Of a stretch of 5,114 nt of DNA, positions 1-5,114 are shown piece by piece. A program made the translations under genes and the position numbers. Source of the stretch: Gammaproteobacteria bacterium (GTDB lineage Bacteria > Pseudomonadota > Gammaproteobacteria > Steroidobacterales > SZUA-146); contig QIGP01000442.1 in NCBI GenBank assembly GCA_003228965.1, positions 1-5,114 on the forward strand, read 5' to 3'. The notes beneath the pieces are model-generated. The model saw nothing but the letters and a program-made list of their open reading frames with translations, did not search any database and was not told where the DNA came from. Position 1 is the stretch's first letter. Each line of letters begins with the position of its first letter.

Positions 1-98
1 CTGGTCTGACGAGGAAATAGTGCCACTGCGAGTTTAGAAAATGGATGATCAGCGTAAAATGAAGAATGGGTAGACTTGACCCCAACACCCCGACAGAG

Positions 99-130
99 AT
101 TGCCACACCCGCAGTCTGCGGGTTTGCAAT
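99..130. terminator. Interrupted stem-loop 3' of the beta-helix gene, possible terminator
   Basis: Seen in sequence: an inner 7-bp stem ACCCGCA/TGCGGGT (107-113 with 117-123) has a 3-nt loop. It sits on an outer 5-bp stem ATTGC/GCAAT (99-103 with 126-130), with a small asymmetric internal loop between them. It lies about 60 nt past the stop codon of the minus-strand gene that ends at 188. Neither strand has a T-run immediately after the stem, so it is not a textbook intrinsic terminator. It could block RNA polymerase weakly in both directions, stabilise the 3' end of the mRNA, or mark the boundary with a convergent gene lying to the left of the window. Confidence 0.35.
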
Positions 131-187
131 GACGGGGTTACGGTTACCACAGCAAAACCTCAGTCCATTAACCTCAGGAGCCCGAAA

Positions 188-2335
188 TTATCGACGCCGA
201 CGTATTCCGTACATCATCGTCGCCAGGATAATCAGCGGATTAAGCGGACCACCGCCCGACGATGGCGCGTTTTGTGCTGGCGGTTCAACTGGTGGCGTAA
301 CGGGTGTCGGCTTGCTGTTGCTGTCATTAGGGTCGCTACCAGCCTGCACTTCTTCAAAATCGTTACTGCCGTCACCGTCTGAATCGGCATTCGTGGGATC
401 GGTGCCGGCGCCAAACTCGTCGAGGTTCTGCAATAAATCACCATCGGGATCGCCCGTACCTTGCTGATCCAGATTGCTAAAGTACTGCTGCTCCCACGAG
501 TCGAGCAATCCATCAGCGTCTGAATCTGCTGGTGGCTGGGTTACGGTTACTGTCAGCGTATCTGAGACGGTACCACCGGCTCCGGTACACGTTAGCGTGA
601 ACGACGTGTCCGCGGTTAGAGCGGTAGTGTCTTGCGTACCAGTTACCGCCCGGCTTCCCTGCCACCCGCCGCTTGCGGTGCAGCTTGATGCGTTAGTTGT
701 GTTCCACGTGAGCATGGCCGAACTATTGGCGGTAACGCTCGCAGGGCCACTGAAGGTCAGCTCCGGCGCATCGGGAGGCGACTGAGTCACGCTTACGGTA
801 AGCGACTCAGAAACGCTACCACCATCACCTGTACACGTTAAGGTAAACGACGTGTCTGCGGTAAGAGCCGCCGTTGTTTCTGTTCCACTGACGGCCCGGC
901 TACCTAACCAACCGCCGCTTGCGGTGCAGCCTGTTGCATTCGTCGCTTCCCACGTGAGTGTGGCTGAACTGTTGGCATCAACGCTTGCAGGACCCGCAAA
1001 GGTCAGTTCTGGCGCTGGCGGTGATAACGTGGACGAATATTCGTGTGCCCCAACGTCAATCGCGCTTCCACTTATTCGCGCGGTTCCAGCAAAATCCTCC
1101 TGGCCAAAATCCGGAGTGCTATTGCTGCCGGCATCAATTAAAGCTGAATTTTCAAGCAAACGAAAATCCTGCAATAAAACGTTTACGAAATTGTCCGCCG
1201 CGGGAGTGCCTTGAATAAACTGCAGGTTATCAATACTCACGCCGGAGAGCGCACCGCGCACTACGTTATTCGCAAATGTCGCGTTGGCGAAACCATTGCC
1301 TGCAATGGCCGTGGAGCCCTCGCAGTAGAATGCGTTATTGGCAACCGTTATGTTCGGCGCACTACCAATTCGTAGCTGGGCACACACAGGATGTGAGCCG
1401 TACACCGTATTGTTCACGATGGTCACGTTCTGCACGTTCGGCGCCGGGCTTTGCACGCGTAAATGAATGCCGTTGATTGACGAGTTCAAAATGACGTTGT
1501 TGCGAATAATTGCATCGGCCGTTACGAGGATTGCCTCGCCGCAGTTGTACAGCAGGTTGTTCTCAATAATGTTCGGCTCAGCCCCGTGTCCGTAGACAAA
1601 CACGCATGGAAATTGCTGGCCAATATTCGTGTCGTGGATGACGTTACCCCGAATGGTATTACCACCGGATCCGAATTTTATTTCAATCCCGTCGTTACCA
1701 CCGCTGCTGGTCGCCCGAAGGTCGTGGATATAATTATTTTCGATCAGGTGGTTGGTCCCTTCCGATCCGCCACTGTGTTTACCAATGTATATGCCCTCGC
1801 CTTCGGTTTCTCCCGATGTTGCAAGGCCTGTGTTGTAGATTTCGTTATTGCGAATAATGTGTGAATCTGTTACTCCGGAGTTCATCGTCAGAGCATTGTT
1901 GAGCGTATCAAAAATCTTGTTGTCTTCGAACGTAATGTTATTGCTTGCAAAGAAGCGGACGCCAGAGCTTCCATATTGAAAGCGCATGCCACGTATCGTG
2001 AAGTAGGAACCCGAAATTTCGATGTTATTGCTCGACGGACTGGTAGAATTGGGCCGGGTGATCAGAGGTGAGGCCCCATCGGCTGCTCTGATTATGATCG
2101 GGTTATCAACTGTGCCGTTGACCACAATACTTCTGGCGCAACCTTGTGAATAGACGCCGTCCGTTAGTATCAACTCGTCCCCGGGCTGCAGTGCATTGGC
2201 CATATTCTCAAATTCTTCATCGCACGAATCAAGACTGGCTGGTGGTGAAATAGTGAATATTTCAGCCGTAGTCACCGAGACCCATGCCATGATACTCAGC
2301 ACTCCCAGCACTTTTATAATTGTCAGTTTTCGCAT
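188..2335 (-). CDS. Secreted right-handed beta-helix protein with Ig-like repeats, TSP3-like calcium repeats and GlyGly-CTERM tail
   Basis: A 715-residue exported modular protein. Residues 1-24 are a signal peptide: basic MRK, a hydrophobic core, and likely cleavage after VTTA. Residues 40 to about 360 form a right-handed parallel beta-helix with repeated I-x-N-N-x-I/V rungs. The first rungs (PGDELILTDGVY, then NPIIIRAADG, then YFTIRGMRF) resemble chondroitinase B/PL6-type polysaccharide lyases. DGIEIK with K220 recalls lyase loops, but no catalytic set can be proven. Residues 391-432 (FRLLENSALIDAG ... AIDVGAHEY) match the choice-of-anchor-Q pattern. Two Ig-like modules span 441-522 and 523-604, each with two Cys that could form a disulfide. 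Residues 604-675 are Asp-rich TSP3-like calcium repeats. The tail (GGG 694-696, hydrophobic 697-711, Arg 712-715) is a GlyGly-CTERM signal, cut by rhombosortase in known systems. The start ATG has only a weak AGG upstream, but the signal peptide begins there. The likely role is binding or degrading an extracellular polysaccharide; this is inferred, and an adhesin role is possible. Confidence 0.9.
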   Translation of the reverse strand: MRKLTIIKVLGVLSIMAWVSVTTAEIFTISPPASLDSCDEEFENMANALQPGDELILTDGVYSQGCARSIVVNGTVDNPIIIRAADGASPLITRPNSTSPSSNNIEISGSYFTIRGMRFQYGSSGVRFFASNNITFEDNKIFDTLNNALTMNSGVTDSHIIRNNEIYNTGLATSGETEGEGIYIGKHSGGSEGTNHLIENNYIHDLRATSSGGNDGIEIKFGSGGNTIRGNVIHDTNIGQQFPCVFVYGHGAEPNIIENNLLYNCGEAILVTADAIIRNNVILNSSINGIHLRVQSPAPNVQNVTIVNNTVYGSHPVCAQLRIGSAPNITVANNAFYCEGSTAIAGNGFANATFANNVVRGALSGVSIDNLQFIQGTPAADNFVNVLLQDFRLLENSALIDAGSNSTPDFGQEDFAGTARISGSAIDVGAHEYSSTLSPPAPELTFAGPASVDANSSATLTWEATNATGCTASGGWLGSRAVSGTETTAALTADTSFTLTCTGDGGSVSESLTVSVTQSPPDAPELTFSGPASVTANSSAMLTWNTTNASSCTASGGWQGSRAVTGTQDTTALTADTSFTLTCTGAGGTVSDTLTVTVTQPPADSDADGLLDSWEQQYFSNLDQQGTGDPDGDLLQNLDEFGAGTDPTNADSDGDGSNDFEEVQAGSDPNDSNSKPTPVTPPVEPPAQNAPSSGGGPLNPLIILATMMYGIRRRR
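524..1015 (-). repeat. Two tandem 246-bp repeats encoding Ig-like modules
   Basis: The coding sequence holds two consecutive 82-codon units, 770-1015 (residues 441-522) and 524-769 (residues 523-604). Each starts with APELTF and keeps the same frame and length. By hand alignment about 63 of 82 residues are identical, including both cysteines and the stretches CTASGGW and ALTADTSFTLTCTG. The DNA copies also differ at many silent positions, so this is an established internal duplication and not a fresh one or an assembly artefact. Such Ig-like modules usually act as spacers or carbohydrate-binding units in exported bacterial proteins. Confidence 0.85.
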
Positions 2336-2411
2336 AGAACCTGGCCCACTACGTAATTAATCACATGAAACGTTTGGCGCTCCACATCAAGTTGTTTGAT
2401 TAGTTGAAAAT

Positions 2412-2434
2412 AGTACATAACCTAACGTTGTACT
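2412..2434. promoter_or_regulatory. Inverted repeat AGTACA-N11-TGTACT, candidate operator
   Basis: Two perfect 6-bp arms (2412-2417 and 2429-2434) are separated by 11 bp, the spacing of a dimeric repressor or activator site. The centre lies about 88 bp upstream of the beta-helix gene start. Read on the minus strand, the second arm runs into TACTAT, which resembles a -10 box, although no good -35 hexamer lies 16-18 bp upstream of it. I do not recognise the motif as belonging to a named regulator family. A 6-bp inverted repeat can occur by chance in a region this long. Confidence 0.25.
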
Positions 2435-2675
2435 GTGCTACCTTCATCACAGATTTGGTCAGGTAGACTCAGAAAAGACCGGTCCCTGGAAGAGCCTACG
2501 AACTACGCAGCAGATGCTAACGAGTCTTTCCATGGTCTGGATGTGCCCGTTTGGCCTCAATTTCGTGTGCAGGAAAGACCGATCGGCAAACTTCCCGGTA
2601 TCGTTAGACTGTCAACCCGGCACCCAACACCGTAGGTTTTTGCCCGTTTTCAATGCATTTATCTATGCTAAGCCC

Positions 2676-2704
2676 ATGTATTAAAAAAGTGTATTCGCTA
2701 TAAT
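2676..2704 (+). promoter_or_regulatory. Sigma-70-type promoter of the SnoaL-like gene
   Basis: A perfect -10 hexamer TATAAT lies at 2699-2704, 32 bp before the chosen ATG at 2737. The region 17 bp upstream reads ATGTAT (2676-2681), which matches the -35 consensus TTGACA at only two positions. There is no TG extended -10. The spacer contains an A-tract (2683-2688). Transcription would start near 2711, giving a 5' leader of about 26 nt that carries the Shine-Dalgarno sequence. The poor -35 suggests that an activator may be needed. Confidence 0.5.
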
Positions 2705-2725
2705 GCACTGTGTTAGTGAGCTCGA

Positions 2726-2731
2726 AAGGAG
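2726..2731 (+). promoter_or_regulatory. Shine-Dalgarno AAGGAG that fixes the start at 2737
   Basis: AAGGAG sits 5 nt before ATG 2737. The frame is also open back to a GTG at 2710, but that codon has no ribosome binding site and lies almost at the predicted transcription start. ATG 2737 is therefore the better start. Confidence 0.75.
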
Positions 2732-2736
2732 TCCGA

Positions 2737-3294
2737 ATGGACAGTAGTTCCCCCTCGTCGCCAGAAGATGAATTGGTAGAAACTAAAGCGGCAACAGTCT
2801 GTAGCAACGGCCGCATTGACGGCGTCGGTATTACCGAGTCTGAGATATTCATGGTCCAGCGGAAGTGGGCAACGGGAGTTTTGGACATCGGATCGCTATT
2901 TTTGTCCGGCGACGACTACGTCACTCGAACGCATTCGCTGATTGATACTTTGTACGGCTATGATGAAGGCCCGGTCCTGTTCAAGCCAACACTAGCCGCC
3001 GATCACCCTTTTCGGCCTCAAAAAAATGAGGCTACCTCGTACTTTATTGGCGGCGCAATAAACGAAGACCTGGGCTTCGCTATCCGCCCTTGGGAGCGAG
3101 TGCGCTTTGGTAGTCAGCGGATACTGCTGCAAGACACTACAGCCTTATGCATGGGACATTACTACTTTACCGCGTACAACCTCACTGAAGCCACTACGGC
3201 GGAATTTTCGTTTGGTTATTTTCGTAGTAAGGACGGCAGCGTCAGAATTAATTTGCACCATTCGTCATTGCCCTACATGGTACCAAAACATTAG
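2737..3294 (+). CDS. Conserved SnoaL/NTF2-like protein (relatives often mislabelled phosphoribosyl-AMP cyclohydrolase)
   Basis: A 185-residue protein. It is recognisable by the segments DTLYGYDEGPVLFKPT (70-85), SYFIGG (101-106), FAIRPWERVRF (114-124), ALCMGHYYF (136-144) and the C-terminal block with FSFGYFR and RINLHHSSLPY (157-180). These match a family that I recall being annotated as phosphoribosyl-AMP cyclohydrolase or as a nuclear transport factor 2/SnoaL-like protein. The alternating strands at the end (ALxMGxYYF, then FSFGYFR, then RINLHHS) suit a cone-shaped NTF2-like alpha+beta fold. I see none of the aspartate or cysteine metal-site motifs of true HisI, and no his genes are nearby, so the enzyme name is doubtful. 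As I recall, relatives often have signal peptides; this copy instead has a hydrophilic Ser/Glu-rich N-terminus and looks cytoplasmic. The conserved HH pair (174-175) may line a pocket. The substrate is unknown. The gene stands alone with its own promoter. Confidence 0.85.
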   Translation: MDSSSPSSPEDELVETKAATVCSNGRIDGVGITESEIFMVQRKWATGVLDIGSLFLSGDDYVTRTHSLIDTLYGYDEGPVLFKPTLAADHPFRPQKNEATSYFIGGAINEDLGFAIRPWERVRFGSQRILLQDTTALCMGHYYFTAYNLTEATTAEFSFGYFRSKDGSVRINLHHSSLPYMVPKH

Positions 3295-3303
3295 CCTGCA
3301 TTA

Positions 3304-3336
3304 TTCTTAAGTGCGCTGGCACTGCGTACTTAAGAA
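3304..3336 (+). terminator. 13-bp hairpin after the SnoaL-like gene
   Basis: TTCTTAAGTGCG (3304-3315) pairs with CGTACTTAAGAA (3325-3336) with a single G-U wobble. An added C-G pair closes a 7-nt loop. It begins 9 nt past the stop codon. No T-run follows on either strand, so it is unlike a standard intrinsic terminator, but its place suggests termination or 3'-end protection. An alternative fold exists inside it: AGTGC/GCACT (3310-3314 with 3319-3323) with a 4-nt loop, which excludes the long stem. Confidence 0.45.
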
Positions 3337-3350
3337 GGACATACAAGGTT

Positions 3351-3412
3351 GAAAAGAAAGTGAGCAATTTGACAGACTGCGGTACACACCGCTTGATGGT
3401 TTTTCGCTCACT
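3351..3412 (-). terminator. Nested hairpin with T-rich tail, possible terminator of the protease operon
   Basis: Read on the minus strand, a 7-bp stem AGTGAGC/GCTCACT (3412-3406 with 3365-3359) is followed directly by TTCTTTTC (3358-3351). Its long loop contains a second 5-bp hairpin GCGGT/ACCGC with a 4-nt loop (3379-3392). It lies about 100 nt downstream of the stop codon of the small protein gene, where a terminator for that operon is expected. The stem is short for its large loop and the T-run is interrupted, so the call is tentative. Confidence 0.35.
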
Positions 3413-3508
3413 ATGGCGCGGCCATTTGCGCTCAATAGGAACTGTAGAAGCACCCCAAGAGTATCTATTCGGCCAAGCCGTGGCCGTTCGTTCGCGGCGG
3501 CTTGAACG

Positions 3509-3730
3509 CTACTTGTTGCGAGGAGAATAGCGACCTATCACGACAACCTCTACAGGAAATCCGTAGTAGGTCTTTGGAACTTCCCAATCTTTAGGCTCAT
3601 TAGATACCGTCAGCCGTAATCCCAACCCGCCGTCTGCCGGAACTATGCCAACTCCCGAATACCACTGGACGTTGCTATAGCGTTTATGCAGCATGCGCTT
3701 CGCACGCTTAAGCCCCGGGCTGGCTGGCAT
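3509..3730 (-). CDS. Small protein resembling the N-terminal domain of the adjacent protease
   Basis: A 73-residue protein, supported as a gene by GAGGA at 3738-3742, 7 nt before its ATG, and by its position 47 nt downstream of the protease on the same strand. Residues 5-20 are basic and probably helical. The rest is predicted beta: SGVGIVP (25-31), GLGLRLTV (35-42), then VPKTYYGFPVEVVVIG (51-66), ending RYSPR (67-71). This GVG ... VP ... G-PV-V-V-x-G layout is the one I know from N-terminal regions of trypsin-like Nal1-type proteases. It can be aligned with residues 53-103 of the neighbour (AVGVAP, KLAVRL, then GVRYQPR). There is no signal peptide, transmembrane segment or catalytic motif. 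It may bind the protease in trans, like free-standing propeptide inhibitors known for subtilisins; that role is inference only. It could instead be a diverged remnant of a domain duplication. Confidence 0.7.
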   Translation of the reverse strand: MPASPGLKRAKRMLHKRYSNVQWYSGVGIVPADGGLGLRLTVSNEPKDWEVPKTYYGFPVEVVVIGRYSPRNK

Positions 3731-3737
3731 TAGCTTG

Positions 3738-3742
3738 TCCTC
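3738..3742 (-). promoter_or_regulatory. Shine-Dalgarno GAGGA of the small protein gene
   Basis: GAGGA on the minus strand lies 7 nt before the ATG at 3730, inside the 47-nt gap after the protease stop codon. It is the main non-homology evidence that the 73-codon frame is translated, and it shows that the small protein is made independently and not as a fusion. Confidence 0.6.
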
Positions 3743-3777
3743 GTGGTAACAACAGCCCGTAGCACAAAGTTCACCAC

Positions 3778-4770
3778 TTACTGAACCAGTTTAACGCCCA
3801 TTTTACGAAATACGTCCGGGATGAAATGGGCCAGAGTACGGTCGATGCCATTAGCGTCAGGGCCGCCGCCGTACAGCAGCGCGTACACTTCCATGGTGTC
3901 GCGATCAATAATAAACGAACCACTGTCGCCGCCTGCACTAAATGCATTCCTTGCCTGAGTACCGATCATTTCAATCTGGTCGTCGAACGTCACGACGGCC
4001 GGGTCACTGCGTGTACCGTAGTCAATCTGGATGCCATCAAGTTCGAAAGCCGTTACCACACCACGTGTCACTCCGGTTGTACGCCCTCTTTTAATAACGC
4101 GACTAACTGCAAAGCGATCGCTCACCGGCATTTTCTTGATGCGCCCTATTCCCGTGTAGTCCCAGGGCTCAAAGAAGTCGACCTCGTCGGTGAATTTGGC
4201 GAGCGCTGCATCAACACCGTCGCGCTTAACTTTGCTCAATGGGTAGTATTTATCTAACGTACCAACAATGGTTGGGGCGCCACTGGTCGCGTCGAGCGGG
4301 CCTGGCGATACGATCGGGTCGCCATCGAAACACTGGTTGCGGTTAGCAAATACGTGATTGTTACTCATCATGTAATAATGGTTAGCGTCTTCAACAAACC
4401 CACCTAACGTACCAGCCGTAATTTTGTAGTGACCAATAGAGCCGCCGGGTTTCAGGGTCAGGCGTGGTTGATAGCGTACGCCCTTAACGAAGTCGATTTC
4501 GCTCTCGTGGCGTTCGAGGCCTTTTAGCAACTGTTCCTGATGGCGTTCCATACCTCGAAACAACCGAACGGCCAATTTGTATTCGTTGTTCTTGCCAGGC
4601 GCTACGCCTACCGCGGCAACCGGCGCCGATTCCTGAGTACGTAACGTTTGCTTAACCCCGCCACCCGCTTTACGCATACGGTATTCACGCGTGTTAACCG
4701 CGTCCGCCGCCAATGTGTAAGCATTAGCCTGAACTTTACGTTTGAGTTCTCTGCACGATGAAAGCTTCAC
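3778..4770 (-). CDS. Trypsin-like (Nal1-type) serine protease
   Basis: A 330-residue protein from the GTG at 4770. The chymotrypsin-fold triad is complete: H139 in SNNHVFA, D187 in GVDAALAK and S283 in GGDSGS. Family hallmarks include GSIGHYKITAGTLGGFV (111-126), the RGRTTG motif (228-233) before the third quarter of the barrel, and the closing strand YALLYGGGP. Residues 1-50 are polar and largely helical. Residues 53-103 form an N-terminal domain (AVGVAP, KLAVRLF, then VKGVRYQPR) that probably precedes or covers the active site. With this start there is no signal peptide, so the enzyme would be cytoplasmic, as seems usual for this group as I recall it. An in-frame ATG at 4884 would add 38 residues with a hydrophobic, Arg-interrupted segment; GTG is preferred because AAGGAG lies 7 nt upstream and the extension looks unlike the family. 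It is the first gene of an operon with the small protein. Its substrate is unknown. Confidence 0.88.
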   Translation of the reverse strand: MKLSSCRELKRKVQANAYTLAADAVNTREYRMRKAGGGVKQTLRTQESAPVAAVGVAPGKNNEYKLAVRLFRGMERHQEQLLKGLERHESEIDFVKGVRYQPRLTLKPGGSIGHYKITAGTLGGFVEDANHYYMMSNNHVFANRNQCFDGDPIVSPGPLDATSGAPTIVGTLDKYYPLSKVKRDGVDAALAKFTDEVDFFEPWDYTGIGRIKKMPVSDRFAVSRVIKRGRTTGVTRGVVTAFELDGIQIDYGTRSDPAVVTFDDQIEMIGTQARNAFSAGGDSGSFIIDRDTMEVYALLYGGGPDANGIDRTLAHFIPDVFRKMGVKLVQ

Positions 4771-5114
4771 GTTACCTCTCCTTGTACTTAAACTATGAAT
4801 CCAAACCCGACAATGGAGCAATAACGACAGAACCGGGAGTGCTCTGACTGCTACAGCGAGCAGGCGACTGAAGACTTGATTCATAAAGCCTCTCGTCTTT
4901 AAAGCGACGGATAGAAGCGCAACCCCTCACTTTTCTATAAAGATTGCCACTACAGCGTAATCCAACGAACCGGTCGAAGCGAACCTTCTTTCTTTTTGGC
5001 CGACGTTCTGACTTGGCGCCAATCATAGGGGTCCACTTCTATCACCAGCAAGACATCATATTACAATCTGTGCGGTGGTATGTGGCCTATTCACTCAGTT
5101 ACCGCGACCTGGAA
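4771..5114 (-). other. Upstream region and leader of the protease operon
   Basis: No gene can be supported here if the GTG start at 4770 is right. The protease frame stays open up to an in-frame ATG at 4884, which has GAGAGG 4 nt upstream, so translation from there is possible. A second overlapping frame (4793-5026, 77 codons, Arg/Ser-rich) has no good ribosome binding site and no recognisable motif. A weak promoter may be TTGGAT with TTTATA 18 bp further on (minus strand, around 4964-4935), but only three -35 positions match. Beyond 5026 nothing recognisable is seen. Confidence 0.4.
4778..4783 (-). promoter_or_regulatory. Shine-Dalgarno AAGGAG favouring the GTG start of the protease
   Basis: AAGGAG on the minus strand is followed by 7 nt and then GTG (4770-4768). 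This is the best ribosome binding site in the upstream region and the reason for choosing the 330-residue form over the 368-residue form that starts at ATG 4884. Confidence 0.65.

Larger units (their letters stand above)
2336..2736. other. Divergent intergenic region, no supported gene
   Basis: This 400-bp stretch separates two divergently transcribed genes and must hold both promoters. The right end has a perfect TATAAT box (separate entry). The left half contains the inverted repeat AGTACA-N11-TGTACT at 2412-2434 (separate entry). No convincing -35/-10 pair for the beta-helix gene could be found. The middle (2440-2640) has no gene I can support. It contains the near-repeat AAAGACCGRTC twice, at 2474-2484 and 2574-2584, exactly 100 bp apart, each overlapping an 8-bp palindrome (GACCGGTC and CCGATCGG). 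The length exceeds what two simple promoters need. Confidence 0.6.

Noticed and set aside
2..37. Possible C-terminal tail of a plus-strand gene entering from the left (ends at TAG 35-37)
   Set aside because: Only 11 codons are visible, too few to support a gene. It would fit a convergent neighbour with the 99-130 hairpin between them.
2350..2400. TGTGA half-site suggesting a CRP box upstream of the beta-helix gene
   Set aside because: Only one half is present and the matching TCACA arm at the right spacing is missing.
2435..2635. Plus-strand 66-codon frame in the divergent intergenic region
   Set aside because: GTG start without a ribosome binding site, no family resemblance, and it lies over the putative control elements.
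3300..3420. Integron attC-like recombination site
   Set aside because: Hairpins are present, but no GTTRRRY/RYYYAAC core boxes are seen at the expected places and no integrase or cassette pattern exists.
3360..3530. Plus-strand open frame of 56 codons (GTG start), Arg-rich, ending 3530
   Set aside because: It has only a distant AAGG before the start, no recognisable motif, overlaps the 3' end of the small protein gene and runs through the nested hairpin. It may be chance.
4930..4970. Sigma-54 promoter (TGGCA near 4947)
   Set aside because: The GC element required 10 bp downstream of the GG is absent.
4793..5026. Minus-strand 77-codon frame upstream of the protease
   Set aside because: Arg/Ser-rich, no usable Shine-Dalgarno, and it overlaps the possible N-terminal extension in another frame. 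It looks like a shadow.

Overview
This 5.1 kb window has mixed GC content and three transcription units. It looks like chromosomal DNA from a free-living, probably marine or surface-associated, gammaproteobacterium. The best clue is the C-terminus of the largest gene: a Gly-Gly-Gly patch, a hydrophobic stretch and a terminal Arg4. This is a GlyGly-CTERM (rhombosortase) sorting tail, a signal known mainly from Vibrio, Shewanella and related marine gammaproteobacteria. No transposase, integrase, tRNA, rRNA or CRISPR array is visible, and no species can be named from the sequence alone.

Layout. Positions 1-187 hold no supported gene but contain a strong interrupted hairpin (99-130), past the 3' end of the first gene. 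Positions 188-2335 (minus) encode a 715-residue secreted modular protein: signal peptide, right-handed parallel beta-helix, a choice-of-anchor-Q-like segment, two near-identical Ig-like repeats, Asp-rich thrombospondin type 3-like calcium repeats, and the GlyGly-CTERM tail. Positions 2336-2736 are a roughly 400 bp divergent intergenic region with a perfect TATAAT box just before the next gene. Positions 2737-3294 (plus) encode a 185-residue conserved protein, probably with a SnoaL/NTF2-like fold. Its relatives are, as I recall, often labelled phosphoribosyl-AMP cyclohydrolase without support. It is followed by a 13-bp hairpin. Positions 3509-4770 (minus) form a two-gene operon. The first gene is a trypsin-like (Nal1-type) serine protease with an intact His/Asp/Ser triad. 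The second is a 73-residue protein that resembles the protease's own N-terminal domain. Positions 4771-5114 are the leader and upstream region of that operon.

How the genes might work together. The three units look functionally independent. The beta-helix protein is probably exported and processed at the cell surface, where it may bind or cleave a polysaccharide. The protease and the small protein are the one clear functional pair. The small protein matches the protease's N-terminal region at both ends (a GVG/VRL-type strand pair and an RY-x-PR end), so it may act on the protease in trans as an inhibitor, chaperone or cofactor. This pair is the most interesting feature of the window.
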